A DNA stretch of 64,000 nt, from contig NZ_BMND01000018.1 in assembly GCF_014646275.1 (NCBI RefSeq), positions 1 to 64,000 on the forward strand. Reading direction: 5' to 3'. The notes under the pieces were generated by a model. It was not told the origin of the DNA. It made no database searches and saw only the letters and a program-made list of their open reading frames with translations. Below are positions 9,222 through 17,693 of this stretch, in pieces. The stretch comes from Streptomyces kronopolitis. Lineage in GTDB: Bacteria > Actinomycetota > Actinomycetes > Streptomycetales > Streptomycetaceae. Position 1 is the first letter of the stretch. Each line of letters starts with the position of its first letter. The position numbers were made by a program, and so were the translations under genes.

Positions 9222-10043
9222 ATGGCGCAGCCGAGCAGCGAGGCGCTGACACGGCCGGTGGGCGGGGAGGGGTCCCGCACCCCCGTGCCCGAGGGTGGAC
9301 CCGGTCCGGGCTGGAGCAAGGTACCGCAGGTCACGGCCCTGTTCTGGGGAGTGAAGGTACTCACCACGGGCATGGGCGAGACCGCCTCGGACTACCTCGG
9401 CCGGACGCTCGGGCCGATACCGGCAGGCACCCTCGGACTGGCCGGGCTGGTGGCCCTGCTGGTCCTCCAGTTCCGGACCACCCGCTACCGGCCCTGGGTC
9501 TACTGGTCGGCCATCGTCATGGTCAGCGTCTTCGGCACGATGGCCGCCGATGTCGTGCACGTCATGGCCGGCATCCCCTACACGGTCTCGGTCATCGCCT
9601 TCTCCCTCGGCCTCGCCGCGCTCCTGACGGCCTGGTACGTGTCGGAGGGAACCCTGTCCATCCACAGCGTCCGCACCCGCCGCCGCGAGACCTTCTACTG
9701 GGCGACGGTGCTCACCACCTTCGCCCTCGGCACCGCGGTCGGCGACCTCACCGCGGGCACCCTGGGCTGGGGCTACCTGCCCTCCGGCATCCTGTTCACC
9801 GCCCTCATCGCGGTCCCCGCACTCGCCGGCCGCTTCCTCGGCCTCAACGCCGTCGCCGCCTTCTGGTGGGCCTACGTACTGACCCGTCCCCTGGGCGCCT
9901 CCTTCGCCGACTGGATGGGCGTCTCCACCACCCACGGCGGCCTCGGCTGGGGCACCGGCCCGGTCACCCTGGCCCTCATCGCCCCGATCGCCCTCCTCGT
10001 CGGCTACCTGGCCATCAGCCACAAGGACACGCCGCCCGAGTAA
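9222..10043 (+). CDS. COG4705-type membrane protein of four internal repeats
   Basis: A 273-aa predicted inner-membrane protein of unknown function, with about eight TM helices. A repeated unit is visible four times: FWGVKVLTTGMGETASDYL, YWSAIVMVSVFGTMAADVV, FYWATVLTTFALGTAVGDL and FWWAYVLTRPLGASFADWM. The shared pattern is aromatic-aromatic, nine or so hydrophobic residues, then G-x-x-x-x-D, so each repeat carries an in-membrane Gly and Asp. Such a fourfold array suggests a transport path, but no substrate is known. ATG 9222 is chosen (GGGAGG upstream); GTG 9147 or ATG 9171 are alternatives. Confidence 0.75.
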   Translation: MAQPSSEALTRPVGGEGSRTPVPEGGPGPGWSKVPQVTALFWGVKVLTTGMGETASDYLGRTLGPIPAGTLGLAGLVALLVLQFRTTRYRPWVYWSAIVMVSVFGTMAADVVHVMAGIPYTVSVIAFSLGLAALLTAWYVSEGTLSIHSVRTRRRETFYWATVLTTFALGTAVGDLTAGTLGWGYLPSGILFTALIAVPALAGRFLGLNAVAAFWWAYVLTRPLGASFADWMGVSTTHGGLGWGTGPVTLALIAPIALLVGYLAISHKDTPPE

Positions 10044-10088
10044 CGCACAACGGGCAGCGCCCCTCCAACCGAACCCGTCCGTCCGCCG

Positions 10089-10991
10089 TCAGGATTCGAG
10101 CAACACCGGTGCCAGTTCCCGCAGTTGCTCGATCCCCAGGCCTCCGTCCGCCGCCAAGGGCTGGAGGGCGACGTGGTCCGCTCCGGCGTCGTGGTGTTCC
10201 TGAACGCGTCGTCGTACGGCGTCCACGTCGCCCCATGCCACGATCGCGTCCACCAGCCGGTCGCTGCCGCCGTCCGCGAAGTCCTCGTCACCGAAGCCGA
10301 GTCGGCGCAGATTGCCGGTGTAGTTCGGCAGCTGGAGGTAGAACCGGGTGTGGTGTGCGCGGGCCAGCGCGCGGGCCGTCGCGGGGTCGGACTCCAGCAG
10401 TACGGCCTGTTCGGGCGCGAGCAGCGGGCCGGCGCCGAGGATCTCCCGGGCGCGGGCGGTGTGTTCGGGGGTGACGAAGTACGGGTGGGCGCCGGCCGTC
10501 CGGTCCCGGGCCAGTTCCAGCATCTTCGGGCCGAGGGCCGCCAGCACACGCCCCGGCGCCGCAGCGGCCGTCGGGCCGTCGTCCGGGGCCTCGTCCATCG
10601 CGTCGAGGTAGGCCCGCATCGCCGCCAGCGGCTTGGCGTAGTCGTGCCCGCGCGCACCCACCAGCGGCGCGTGGCTCGCCCCCAGGCCGAGCAGGAAGCG
10701 CCCGTCGTACGCCTCGGCCAGGGCCCGCGCCCCGGCGTGCGCGGCGGAGGCGTCCCGGACCCAGATGTTGGCGATGCCGGTGGCGACGGTGATCCGCTCG
10801 GTCGCGGCCAGCAACAGGGCTGCCTGGCTCATCGACTCGTTGACCGGCGTCTCCGCGAACCACAGGGCGCCATACCCCAGTTGCTCGATCTCGGCCGCGG
10901 CCCGTCGCGCGACGGCGGCCGGCACCCGGCCGAGCCCACCGTGCCAGACCCCGACCCGCCCGATCCGCGCGGCGAGAGATTCGTGCTGCAC
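10089..10991 (-). CDS. LLM-class F420-dependent oxidoreductase
   Basis: A 300-aa luciferase-like monooxygenase-family protein (TIM barrel), of the actinobacterial branch that usually uses coenzyme F420 to reduce or oxidise small organic substrates. Recognisable elements are the N-terminal GVWHGGLG region, the WFAETPVNES segment, GIANIWVRD, and the FLLGLGASHAPLV loop typical of F420-binding members. The GTG at 10991 follows GGGAGG by 5-6 nt. It stands alone and convergent to the repeat-membrane gene. Substrate cannot be inferred. Confidence 0.85.
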   Translation of the reverse strand: MQHESLAARIGRVGVWHGGLGRVPAAVARRAAAEIEQLGYGALWFAETPVNESMSQAALLLAATERITVATGIANIWVRDASAAHAGARALAEAYDGRFLLGLGASHAPLVGARGHDYAKPLAAMRAYLDAMDEAPDDGPTAAAAPGRVLAALGPKMLELARDRTAGAHPYFVTPEHTARAREILGAGPLLAPEQAVLLESDPATARALARAHHTRFYLQLPNYTGNLRRLGFGDEDFADGGSDRLVDAIVAWGDVDAVRRRVQEHHDAGADHVALQPLAADGGLGIEQLRELAPVLLES

Positions 10992-11157
10992 CGTTCCTCC
11001 CTGAAAAGTGAGGGCGAGGCCCCGGCCGCATCCGGACGGCGGACGGGGCTGCCTGTAGATCACAGCACGGCGACCCGCCCCGGCATTCCCCGGCCGGGCC
11101 GACCGGGTGGGCCCCTCGACCGGGCCACTCAGCCGGGCCACTCGGGTGGCCGTACGA

Positions 11158-11195
11158 CGAAACGGCCGCCCCTCCGAAGAGGGACGACCGTTTCG
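11158..11195 (-). terminator. Strong terminator of the gat operon
   Basis: Arms of 17 nt (11158-11174 and 11179-11195) pair at 15 of 17 positions around a CGAA loop, 24 nt beyond the gatB stop codon. Outer CGAAAC/GTTTCG pairs give a partial U-run on the minus-strand RNA. Confidence 0.85.
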
Positions 11196-11218
11196 GTACT
11201 GCCGGGAGGTGGTGGGGG

Positions 11219-12727
11219 TCAGCCCTCGACGCCCAGCTTTTCCAGAATCAGTTCGCGGACGCGGGCCGCGTCCGCCTGGCCCCGGGTGGCCTTCATGACC
11301 GCGCCGACCAAGGCGCCGGCCGCGGCCACCTTGCCGCCGCGGATCTTGTCGGCGATGGCGGCGTTGGCGGCGATGGCCTCGTCGACGGCGGTGCCCAGGG
11401 CACCCTCGTCGGAGACGACCTTCAGGCCGCGCTTCTCGACGACGGTGTCCGGGTCGCCCTCGCCGGCCAGCACGCCCTCGATGGTCTGGCGGGCCAGCTT
11501 GTCGTTGAGCGAGCCGTCGGCGACCAGCGCGGTGACCCGGGCCACCTGCGCGGGGGCGATCGGCAGGGCGGCCAGGTCGATGCCGTCCTCGTTGGCGCGG
11601 CGGGCCAGTTCGCCCATCCACCACTTACGGGCCGAGGCGGAGTCCGCGCCGGCGTCGACGGTGGCGGTGATCAGGTCGACCGCGCCCGCGTTGAGGATCG
11701 ACTGCATGTCGTGCTCGGAGATGCCCCACTCCTCGCGCAGCCGGTTGCGGCGCAGCCGCGGCAGCTCGGGGAGCGCGGCGCGCAGTTCCTCGACCCACTC
11801 GCGCGCGGGGGCCACCGGCACCAGGTCCGGCTCGGGGAAGTAGCGGTAGTCCTCGGCGTTGTCCTTGATGCGGCCGGCCGTGGTGGAGCCGTCCTCCTCG
11901 TGGAAGTGCCGGGTCTCCTGGAGGATCGTGCCGCCGGACGAGAGCACCGCGGCATGCCGCTGGATCTCGAAGCGGGCCGCACGCTCCACGGAGCGCAGGG
12001 AGTTGACGTTCTTGGTCTCCGACCGGGTACCGAACGTCTCGGTCCCCTGCGGGCGCAGCGACAGGTTCACGTCGCAGCGCATCTGGCCCTGTTCCATCCG
12101 GGCCTCGGAGACGCCGAGCGCCTTGATGAGTTCGCGCAGCTCGGCGACGTACGCCTTGGCGACCTCGGGGGCCCGCGACCCCGCTCCTTCGATGGGCTTG
12201 GTGACGATCTCGATGAGCGGGATGCCGGCGCGGTTGTAGTCCAGGAGGGAGTGCCGGGCGCCGTGGATGCGGCCGGTGGCACCGCCGATGTGGGTGGACT
12301 TGCCGGTGTCCTCCTCCATGTGGGCGCGCTCGATGTGCACCCGGAAGATCTCCCCGTCCTCCAGCTGCACGTCGAGGTAGCCGTCGAAGGCGATCGGCTC
12401 GTCGTACTGGGAGGTCTGGAAGTTCTTCGGCATGTCCGGATAGAAGTAGTTCTTCCGGGCGAAGCGGCACCATTCGGCGATGGAGCAGTTCAGCGCCAGG
12501 CCGATCTTGATCGCGGACTCGACGCCGATCGCGTTGACGACCGGCAGCGAGCCGGGCAGGCCCAGGCAGGTGGGGCAGGTCTGCGAGTTGGCGTCCGCGC
12601 CGAGGGTCGTGGAGCACCCGCAGAACATCTTGGTCTTGGTGCCGAGCTCGACATGGACCTCCAGGCCCATGACGGGGTCGTACGTCGCGAGGGCGTCCTC
12701 GTACGACACCAGGTCAGTGACAGTCAC
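11219..12727 (-). CDS. gatB: Aspartyl/glutamyl-tRNA amidotransferase subunit B
   Basis: A 502-aa GatB subunit. With GatA and GatC it converts Glu-tRNA(Gln) or Asp-tRNA(Asn) to the amidated form, phosphorylating the misacylated tRNA and receiving ammonia from GatA. The N-terminal cradle begins GLEVHVELGTKTKMFCGCS, with the Cys zinc-site residues (FCGCS ... CPTCLGLPGSLPVVN). The GatB/YqeY tail domain occupies about the last 150 residues. Family length is about 500. The GTG at 12727 follows GAGAGGGAAAG. It is the last gene of gatC-gatA-small gene-gatB and is followed by a strong terminator. Confidence 0.97.
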   Translation of the reverse strand: MTVTDLVSYEDALATYDPVMGLEVHVELGTKTKMFCGCSTTLGADANSQTCPTCLGLPGSLPVVNAIGVESAIKIGLALNCSIAEWCRFARKNYFYPDMPKNFQTSQYDEPIAFDGYLDVQLEDGEIFRVHIERAHMEEDTGKSTHIGGATGRIHGARHSLLDYNRAGIPLIEIVTKPIEGAGSRAPEVAKAYVAELRELIKALGVSEARMEQGQMRCDVNLSLRPQGTETFGTRSETKNVNSLRSVERAARFEIQRHAAVLSSGGTILQETRHFHEEDGSTTAGRIKDNAEDYRYFPEPDLVPVAPAREWVEELRAALPELPRLRRNRLREEWGISEHDMQSILNAGAVDLITATVDAGADSASARKWWMGELARRANEDGIDLAALPIAPAQVARVTALVADGSLNDKLARQTIEGVLAGEGDPDTVVEKRGLKVVSDEGALGTAVDEAIAANAAIADKIRGGKVAAAGALVGAVMKATRGQADAARVRELILEKLGVEG

Positions 12728-12743
12728 GGTGAAACTTTCCCTC

Positions 12744-12986
12744 TCAGCCCAGCAGGACGTCGTCGTCGCCCAGGCGCTTCAGTTCGCGGTAGAGGATCGC
12801 CAGGCCGGTGACGATCGCCGCGGCCGAGACGGCGGCGTCGACCAGCCGCAGCGTGTCGCTCTCCTGACGGGCCAGCTTCGCCTGCTTCGCGACGCTGATG
12901 GCGCCGAACGCGGTGCTGCCGATCGACAGGTACAGACCGCCCTTGGACTTCTTGAAGTTCTTGGCCTTCTTGGTCATGGCGCTCAC
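12744..12986 (-). CDS. Small helical protein between gatA and gatB
   Basis: Unknown function. An 80-aa basic-then-hydrophobic protein containing TKKAKNFKK, a possible amphipathic or membrane-associated helix (about residues 50-66), and an acidic tail. Its GTG at 12986 overlaps the gatA stop in a GTGA, indicating translational coupling; a second in-frame ATG lies at 12977. It ends 16 nt before gatB. Being locked inside the gat operon hints at a role linked to translation or simply co-expression; nothing in the sequence shows which. Confidence 0.75.
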   Translation of the reverse strand: MSAMTKKAKNFKKSKGGLYLSIGSTAFGAISVAKQAKLARQESDTLRLVDAAVSAAAIVTGLAILYRELKRLGDDDVLLG

Positions 12987-14476
12987 AGTGCAGGTGCCTC
13001 CTCTAGCAGCGGGTGACCCCACTTGTCGGTGAACGCGGCCTCGACCGCGGCACCGACCTTGTAGAGCCGGTCGTCGGCCATGGCGGGGGCGATGATCTGC
13101 AGGCCCACCGGCATCCCGTCCTCGGGCGCCAGGCCGCAGGGCAGCGACATCGCCGCGTTGCCCGCCAGGTTGGTGGGGATCGTGCACAGGTCGGCGAGGT
13201 ACATCGCCATCGGGTCGTCGGCGCGCTCGCCGATCGGGAAGGCGGTGGTCGGCGTGGTCGGCGAGACGATCACGTCGACCTGCTCGAAGGCCTTCTCGAA
13301 GTCGCGGGTGATCAGCGTCCGCACCTTCTGGGCGGAGCCGTAGTACGCGTCGTAGTAGCCGGAGCTGAGCGCGTACGTGCCGAGGATGATCCGGCGCTTG
13401 ACCTCGGCGCCGAAGCCGGCCTCACGGGTGAGGGCGGTGACGTCCTCGGCGGACTTGCTGCCGTCGTCGCCGACCCGCAGGCCGTAGCGCATGGCGTCGA
13501 AGCGGGCCAGGTTGGAGGAGCACTCCGAGGGCGCGATCAGGTAGTACGCGGACAGCGCCAGGTCGAAGGACGGGCAGTCCAGCTCGACGATCTCGGCGCC
13601 CAGCTCCTTCAGCAGCGCCACGGACTCGTCGAAGCGCTGGATGACACCGGCCTGGTAGCCCTCGCCGCGGAACTGCTTGACGACGCCGACCCGCATGCCC
13701 TCGACGCTGCCGTTGCGGGCCGCCTCGACGACCGGCGGGACCGGCGCGTCGATGGAGGTGGAGTCCAGCGGGTCGTGGCCGGCGATGACCTCGTGGAGCA
13801 GCGCCGCGTCCAGGACCGTACGGGCACAGGGGCCGCCCTGGTCCAGGGAGCTGGAGAACGCCACCATGCCGTAGCGGGAGACGCCGCCGTAGGTGGGCTT
13901 GACGCCGACCGTGCCGGTGACGGACGCGGGCTGGCGGATGGAACCGCCGGTGTCCGTGCCGATGGCGAGCGGGGCCTCGTACGAGGCGAGGGCGGCGCTG
14001 GAGCCGCCGCCGGAGCCGCCGGGGATCTTGGTGAGGTCCCAGGGGTTGCCGGTCGGGCCGTAGGCGCTGTTCTCCGTCGACGACCCCATGGCGAACTCGT
14101 CCATGTTGGTCTTGCCGAGGATGACGACGTCGGCGGCCTTGAGCTTCTTGGTCAGCGTCGCGTCGTACGGCGGCAGCCAGCCTTCGAGGATCTTCGAGCC
14201 GACGGTGGTGGGCATGCCCTCCGTCGTGAAGATGTCCTTGAGCGCGAGCGGGACGCCGGCCAGTGGGCCGAGCTGCTCGCCGCGGGCGCGCTTGTCGTCC
14301 ACGGCGCGGGCCTGGGCGAGCGCGCCCTCGCGGTCGACGTGCAGGAAGGCGTGCACCTTCTCGTCGACGGCCTCGATACGGGCCAGGTGGGCCTCGGTCA
14401 CCTCGACGGCGGTGACCTCGCCGGCGGCGATCTTCGCCGCGATCTCGGCGGCGGTGAGCTTGATCAGGTCTGCCAT
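12983..14476 (-). CDS. gatA: Aspartyl/glutamyl-tRNA amidotransferase subunit A
   Basis: A 497-aa amidase-signature glutaminase that supplies ammonia to GatB. The Ser-cisSer-Lys triad is intact: Lys80 (LALKD), Ser155 in the glycine/serine-rich loop (PGGSGGGSS) and nucleophile Ser179 (DTGGSIRQP). The ATG at 14476 gives the family-typical start MADLIKLTA. An in-frame GTG at 14572 has a stronger GGGGGAGGA site and would add 32 Ala/Arg-rich residues. Homology favours the shorter form, but the longer one deserves N-terminal checking. Confidence 0.96.
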   Translation of the reverse strand: MADLIKLTAAEIAAKIAAGEVTAVEVTEAHLARIEAVDEKVHAFLHVDREGALAQARAVDDKRARGEQLGPLAGVPLALKDIFTTEGMPTTVGSKILEGWLPPYDATLTKKLKAADVVILGKTNMDEFAMGSSTENSAYGPTGNPWDLTKIPGGSGGGSSAALASYEAPLAIGTDTGGSIRQPASVTGTVGVKPTYGGVSRYGMVAFSSSLDQGGPCARTVLDAALLHEVIAGHDPLDSTSIDAPVPPVVEAARNGSVEGMRVGVVKQFRGEGYQAGVIQRFDESVALLKELGAEIVELDCPSFDLALSAYYLIAPSECSSNLARFDAMRYGLRVGDDGSKSAEDVTALTREAGFGAEVKRRIILGTYALSSGYYDAYYGSAQKVRTLITRDFEKAFEQVDVIVSPTTPTTAFPIGERADDPMAMYLADLCTIPTNLAGNAAMSLPCGLAPEDGMPVGLQIIAPAMADDRLYKVGAAVEAAFTDKWGHPLLEEAPAL

Positions 14477-14574
14477 GGCCCTTGCTTCTTCGTTCGCTTC
14501 TCCGCCCGCGCGGCGCAGAGGTGCGGCTTTCGCGGTCGAGTGCGGCCCGGCGGCCGCGCGCGCGTCGCTCACGG

Positions 14575-14871
14575 TCACTCCTCCCCCAGGATCTGCGGCA
14601 CCTTGAAACGCTGCTGCTCCTGGGCCGGGGCGCCGGACAGCGCCTGCTCGGGGGTCAGCGACGGACGGACCTCGTCCGGCCGCATGACGTTGGTCAGGGG
14701 CAGCGGGTGGGAGGTCGGCGGTACGTCTTGGTCGGCGACCTCGGAGACGCGGGCGACCGCGCCGATGATGTCGTCGAGCTGTCCGGCGAAGTGGTCGAGC
14801 TCTTCGGCCTGCAGCTCCAGACGTGCCAGCCGGGCGAGGTGGGCGACCTCCTCGCGCGTGATGCCAGGCAT
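14575..14871 (-). CDS. gatC: Aspartyl/glutamyl-tRNA amidotransferase subunit C
   Basis: A 98-aa GatC, the small belt-like subunit that stabilises the GatA-GatB complex. It starts MPGITREEVAHLARLARL, the conserved helical N-terminus, and contains the PLTNVMRPDEV segment that wraps the interface. It is first in the operon. ATG 14871 follows AGAGGAT. The 273 bp upstream (14872-15144) should hold the operon promoter; no convincing -35/-10 pair was found by eye. Confidence 0.96.
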   Translation of the reverse strand: MPGITREEVAHLARLARLELQAEELDHFAGQLDDIIGAVARVSEVADQDVPPTSHPLPLTNVMRPDEVRPSLTPEQALSGAPAQEQQRFKVPQILGEE

Positions 14872-15144
14872 GCAGCGATCCTCTGCTGGGTTCTCGGAGT
14901 GTTTCTTGGCTGTGGCGATAGTGCTGTAGCGGTATACGCGGGCCAATCCTATTGCGTACCGCAGGGGAATCGCGCAGGGCTTTCCCGCGGGGCGGGCGGG
15001 GCCGCCGCGGCGCGGGTGGTGGCCGCCGTCCGGGGCAGGGCACGGCCGGGCTCCGGGCCGGTGTGCCCGCGGCCCGGGCGGCGTCCTCGTCGGGCTCGTC
15101 CGCTGCGGGGCCGTGGCCGCCGCCATGCCGCCGGGTGGGGCGGT

Positions 15145-15363
15145 CTACGGTCGGCCGTCCTCGGGATCGTCGGCCCCGGGATCGTCGGGGACGGACTCGT
15201 CACGGGCGGGCTCGGTGGGCTCGGCAGGCTCAGCGGGCTCGGTGGGCTCGGTGGGCTGATCGCTTCGGCCGGGCGGGAGCTGCGGCAGCGGGTGCGGCGG
15301 CGCCGGGTGCGGCGGCGGACCCTCCGTGGGGGCTTCCACGGGGGCTTCGGCGGGGGCTTCCAC
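15145..15363 (-). CDS. Possible Pro/Glu-rich low-complexity small protein
   Basis: A 72-codon reading with GTG at 15363, downstream of rmdB on the same strand. It has strong third-position GC and a repeated Glu-Pro-(Thr/Ala) pattern: EAPAEAPVEAP near the start and EPTEPAEPAEPTEP in the middle, ending acidic. No good ribosome site is visible and the frame is open upstream into the end of rmdB. It may be a real disordered protein or only a skewed repeat tract. Function unknown. Confidence 0.35.
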   Translation of the reverse strand: MEAPAEAPVEAPTEGPPPHPAPPHPLPQLPPGRSDQPTEPTEPAEPAEPTEPARDESVPDDPGADDPEDGRP

Positions 15364-15428
15364 GGGGGCGTCGGCGGTGGTTTCGGGGTGTTCTTCGGAG
15401 CGGGGAAGTGGGACGGCCGGTGGCCGGG

Positions 15429-17537
15429 TCAGTTCAGGACCTGTCCCGAAGGGCGCTCGGCGGCCTTCTCCGCCGCAAGGGCGGCCGTCTCCGATTCACG
15501 CTGCCAGCCGCGTTCACCGCGGGCTCTGAGCCAGGCCGTGGTTTCGTCCGGTGGCATCGCGGCGGCCACCAGCCAGCCCTGTACGGCGTCGCAGCCGAGG
15601 TCGCGCAGCCGCTCCCAGGTCTCGTCGTCCTCGACGCCCTCCGCGACGACCAGGAGGCCGAGGGAGTGGGCGAGGTCGAGGGTGCAGCGGACGATCTCGG
15701 CGTCCTCGGTGTCGACCGCCAGCCGGGCCACGAAGGAGCGGTCGATCTTCAGCTCGCTGACCGGCAGGCGCCGCAGATGGACCAGGGAGGAGTAGCCGGT
15801 GCCGAAGTCGTCGAGGGACATCTTCACGCCGTGCGCGGTGAGCCCGGCGAGGGTGTCGGCGGCCCGCTGCGGATCCTCCAGCAGGACATGCTCGGTGATC
15901 TCCAGTTGGAGGGCGCCCGGTGGGACGCGGTGCCGGGCGAGCCGGGCGGCGACCGCGCCGGCGAAGCCCGGGGAGTGCACATCGCGCGGGGAGACGTTGA
16001 CCGCGACCGGCACCTCCAGCCCCATCGCGCGCCAGCGCGCCACCTGGGCGAGCGCGGTCTCCAGGACGTATTCGGTCAGCCGCGGCATCAGCCCGGAGGA
16101 CTCGGCTATGGCGATGAACTCGTCCGGTGGGACCCTGCCGCGGTCCGGGTGCACCCAGCGGACCAGTGCCTCCAGCCCGGCGACATGGCCGTCGAAACCG
16201 ACCTTGGGCTGGTAGTGCAGCTCGACGTCGCCGGCGTCCAGGGCGCGCCGCAGATCGCCCAACAGGCCGAGCCGGTCGGGGGTGTTGCCGTCCCGCTTGG
16301 CCTCGTACAGCTCGACGCCGCTGCGGTCCCGCTTGGCCTGATACATCGCCACATCGGCGCGGCGCAACAGGCCTTCGGCGTCCAGAGCGTGGTCGGGGAA
16401 GACCGCGACGCCCGCACTGGCCTCCAGCACGAGGGTCAGCCCGTCGAGGTCCAGCGGCGAGCCCAGGGCGGCGACGAGATGGCGGGCGACCCGCTGGGCG
16501 CTGGTGAGGGAGTCGGTGGTGGGCAGCAGGACGGCGAACTCGTCGCCGCCGAGCCGGGCGGCCTCGGCGCCGCGCGGCAGGGCGTGCCGCAGCCGGTCCG
16601 CGATCTGAAGCAGCAGGCGGTCGCCGGCGAGGTGGCCGAGGGTGTCGTTGACGGAGCGGAAGCGGTCCAGGTCGATCAGCACCAGCGCGGAGCGGGCGTT
16701 GACGCGCTCGGCGTCGTCCAGCGCGGTCCAGGTGCGCTCCAGCAGCCACTGGCGGTTGGGCAGGCCGGTGAGCGGGTCGCGCAGCTGCTCCTCGGCGCGG
16801 GCGCGGGCTATCCACAGGGTGGAGTCCAGCGCGATCAGCGGGACCGCGAACAGCGGCAGCAGCAGCGGGGCGTGGACGGCGCAGACGGCGATCAGCGGGG
16901 AGATGCCGAGCAGCGCGATGCCGACGAGTGCCTGGCGTACGACGGCCGTCCGGGGGATGGCGGGCAGCTGGCCGGTGCGCGGGGTGAGGCTGAGCCAGAG
17001 CAGCCCGCGGCTGACGGCGAGATAGCTCGCGGCGGTGACGACGACCTCGGGGAGGACGGAGAGGTTCCAGGACGCCGGCGACCACGGGTGGCGGACGCTG
17101 GAGGCCACCCCGAACGCGGCGAGGCCGAGCGCCGCGGCGCCGATGCCGAGGACGTCCACGGCGCCGTGCACCACGGCCTGCCGCCAGCGGTGGCGGCGCG
17201 CGGCGCCGACCAGGACGACGACGGAGAGGCTGACGAGGGCAGCGGGCACCCAGCCGAACAGCAGCAGGACGGCGAGGGCGAGCGCGGCGCCGGAGCCCGT
17301 GCCGCCCCACCAGCGGTCCCGGCCGAGGGCGACCAGATGGCCCACGATGATGCCGGTGAGGAGCGCCAGCGACCAGCCTATGGAGCCGCCGGGGAACAGT
17401 GCGTCGCCTTCACCGAGGTTGACGAGGACGCCCGCGGCGAGCGCGAGGCCCGCCGCGGTGACGATGGTCGCGGGCAGCGCGGGCACGACGAGCAGCCGGA
17501 GCCGCGACGCCGGAGCGGCGCTGTCGGTCGGTTTCAT
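15429..17537 (-). CDS. rmdB: Membrane GGDEF-EAL c-di-GMP enzyme (RmdB-like)
   Basis: A 702-aa bifunctional-architecture c-di-GMP protein. Residues 1-245 hold about 7-8 TM helices, then a GGDEF domain (GGDEF intact at 330-334, after DLDRFRSVND) and an EAL domain (LEAL at 455-458; later DDFGTGYSS and LKIDRSF). The RxxD inhibitory site upstream of GGDEF is not conserved (RGAE). In S. coelicolor the gene in this position next to ligA is, by recall, rmdB, a phosphodiesterase affecting development. ATG 17537 follows GAGAGGGAT. Whether both activities operate needs assays. Confidence 0.85.
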   Translation of the reverse strand: MKPTDSAAPASRLRLLVVPALPATIVTAAGLALAAGVLVNLGEGDALFPGGSIGWSLALLTGIIVGHLVALGRDRWWGGTGSGAALALAVLLLFGWVPAALVSLSVVVLVGAARRHRWRQAVVHGAVDVLGIGAAALGLAAFGVASSVRHPWSPASWNLSVLPEVVVTAASYLAVSRGLLWLSLTPRTGQLPAIPRTAVVRQALVGIALLGISPLIAVCAVHAPLLLPLFAVPLIALDSTLWIARARAEEQLRDPLTGLPNRQWLLERTWTALDDAERVNARSALVLIDLDRFRSVNDTLGHLAGDRLLLQIADRLRHALPRGAEAARLGGDEFAVLLPTTDSLTSAQRVARHLVAALGSPLDLDGLTLVLEASAGVAVFPDHALDAEGLLRRADVAMYQAKRDRSGVELYEAKRDGNTPDRLGLLGDLRRALDAGDVELHYQPKVGFDGHVAGLEALVRWVHPDRGRVPPDEFIAIAESSGLMPRLTEYVLETALAQVARWRAMGLEVPVAVNVSPRDVHSPGFAGAVAARLARHRVPPGALQLEITEHVLLEDPQRAADTLAGLTAHGVKMSLDDFGTGYSSLVHLRRLPVSELKIDRSFVARLAVDTEDAEIVRCTLDLAHSLGLLVVAEGVEDDETWERLRDLGCDAVQGWLVAAAMPPDETTAWLRARGERGWQRESETAALAAEKAAERPSGQVLN

Positions 17538-17693
17538 TCCGATCCCTCTCACAGCCGGCTGTGCCCGCGCCACGGCAGGCGCACTCCTCAACAGTAGGCC
17601 GCGGAAGGCCGCCTCGGGCAGCGATCGGTGACGGTTGCCCGAATGCGACCAGGCGTCGCGGATCAATCTGGTATGCGCCGATGGAATGACACC

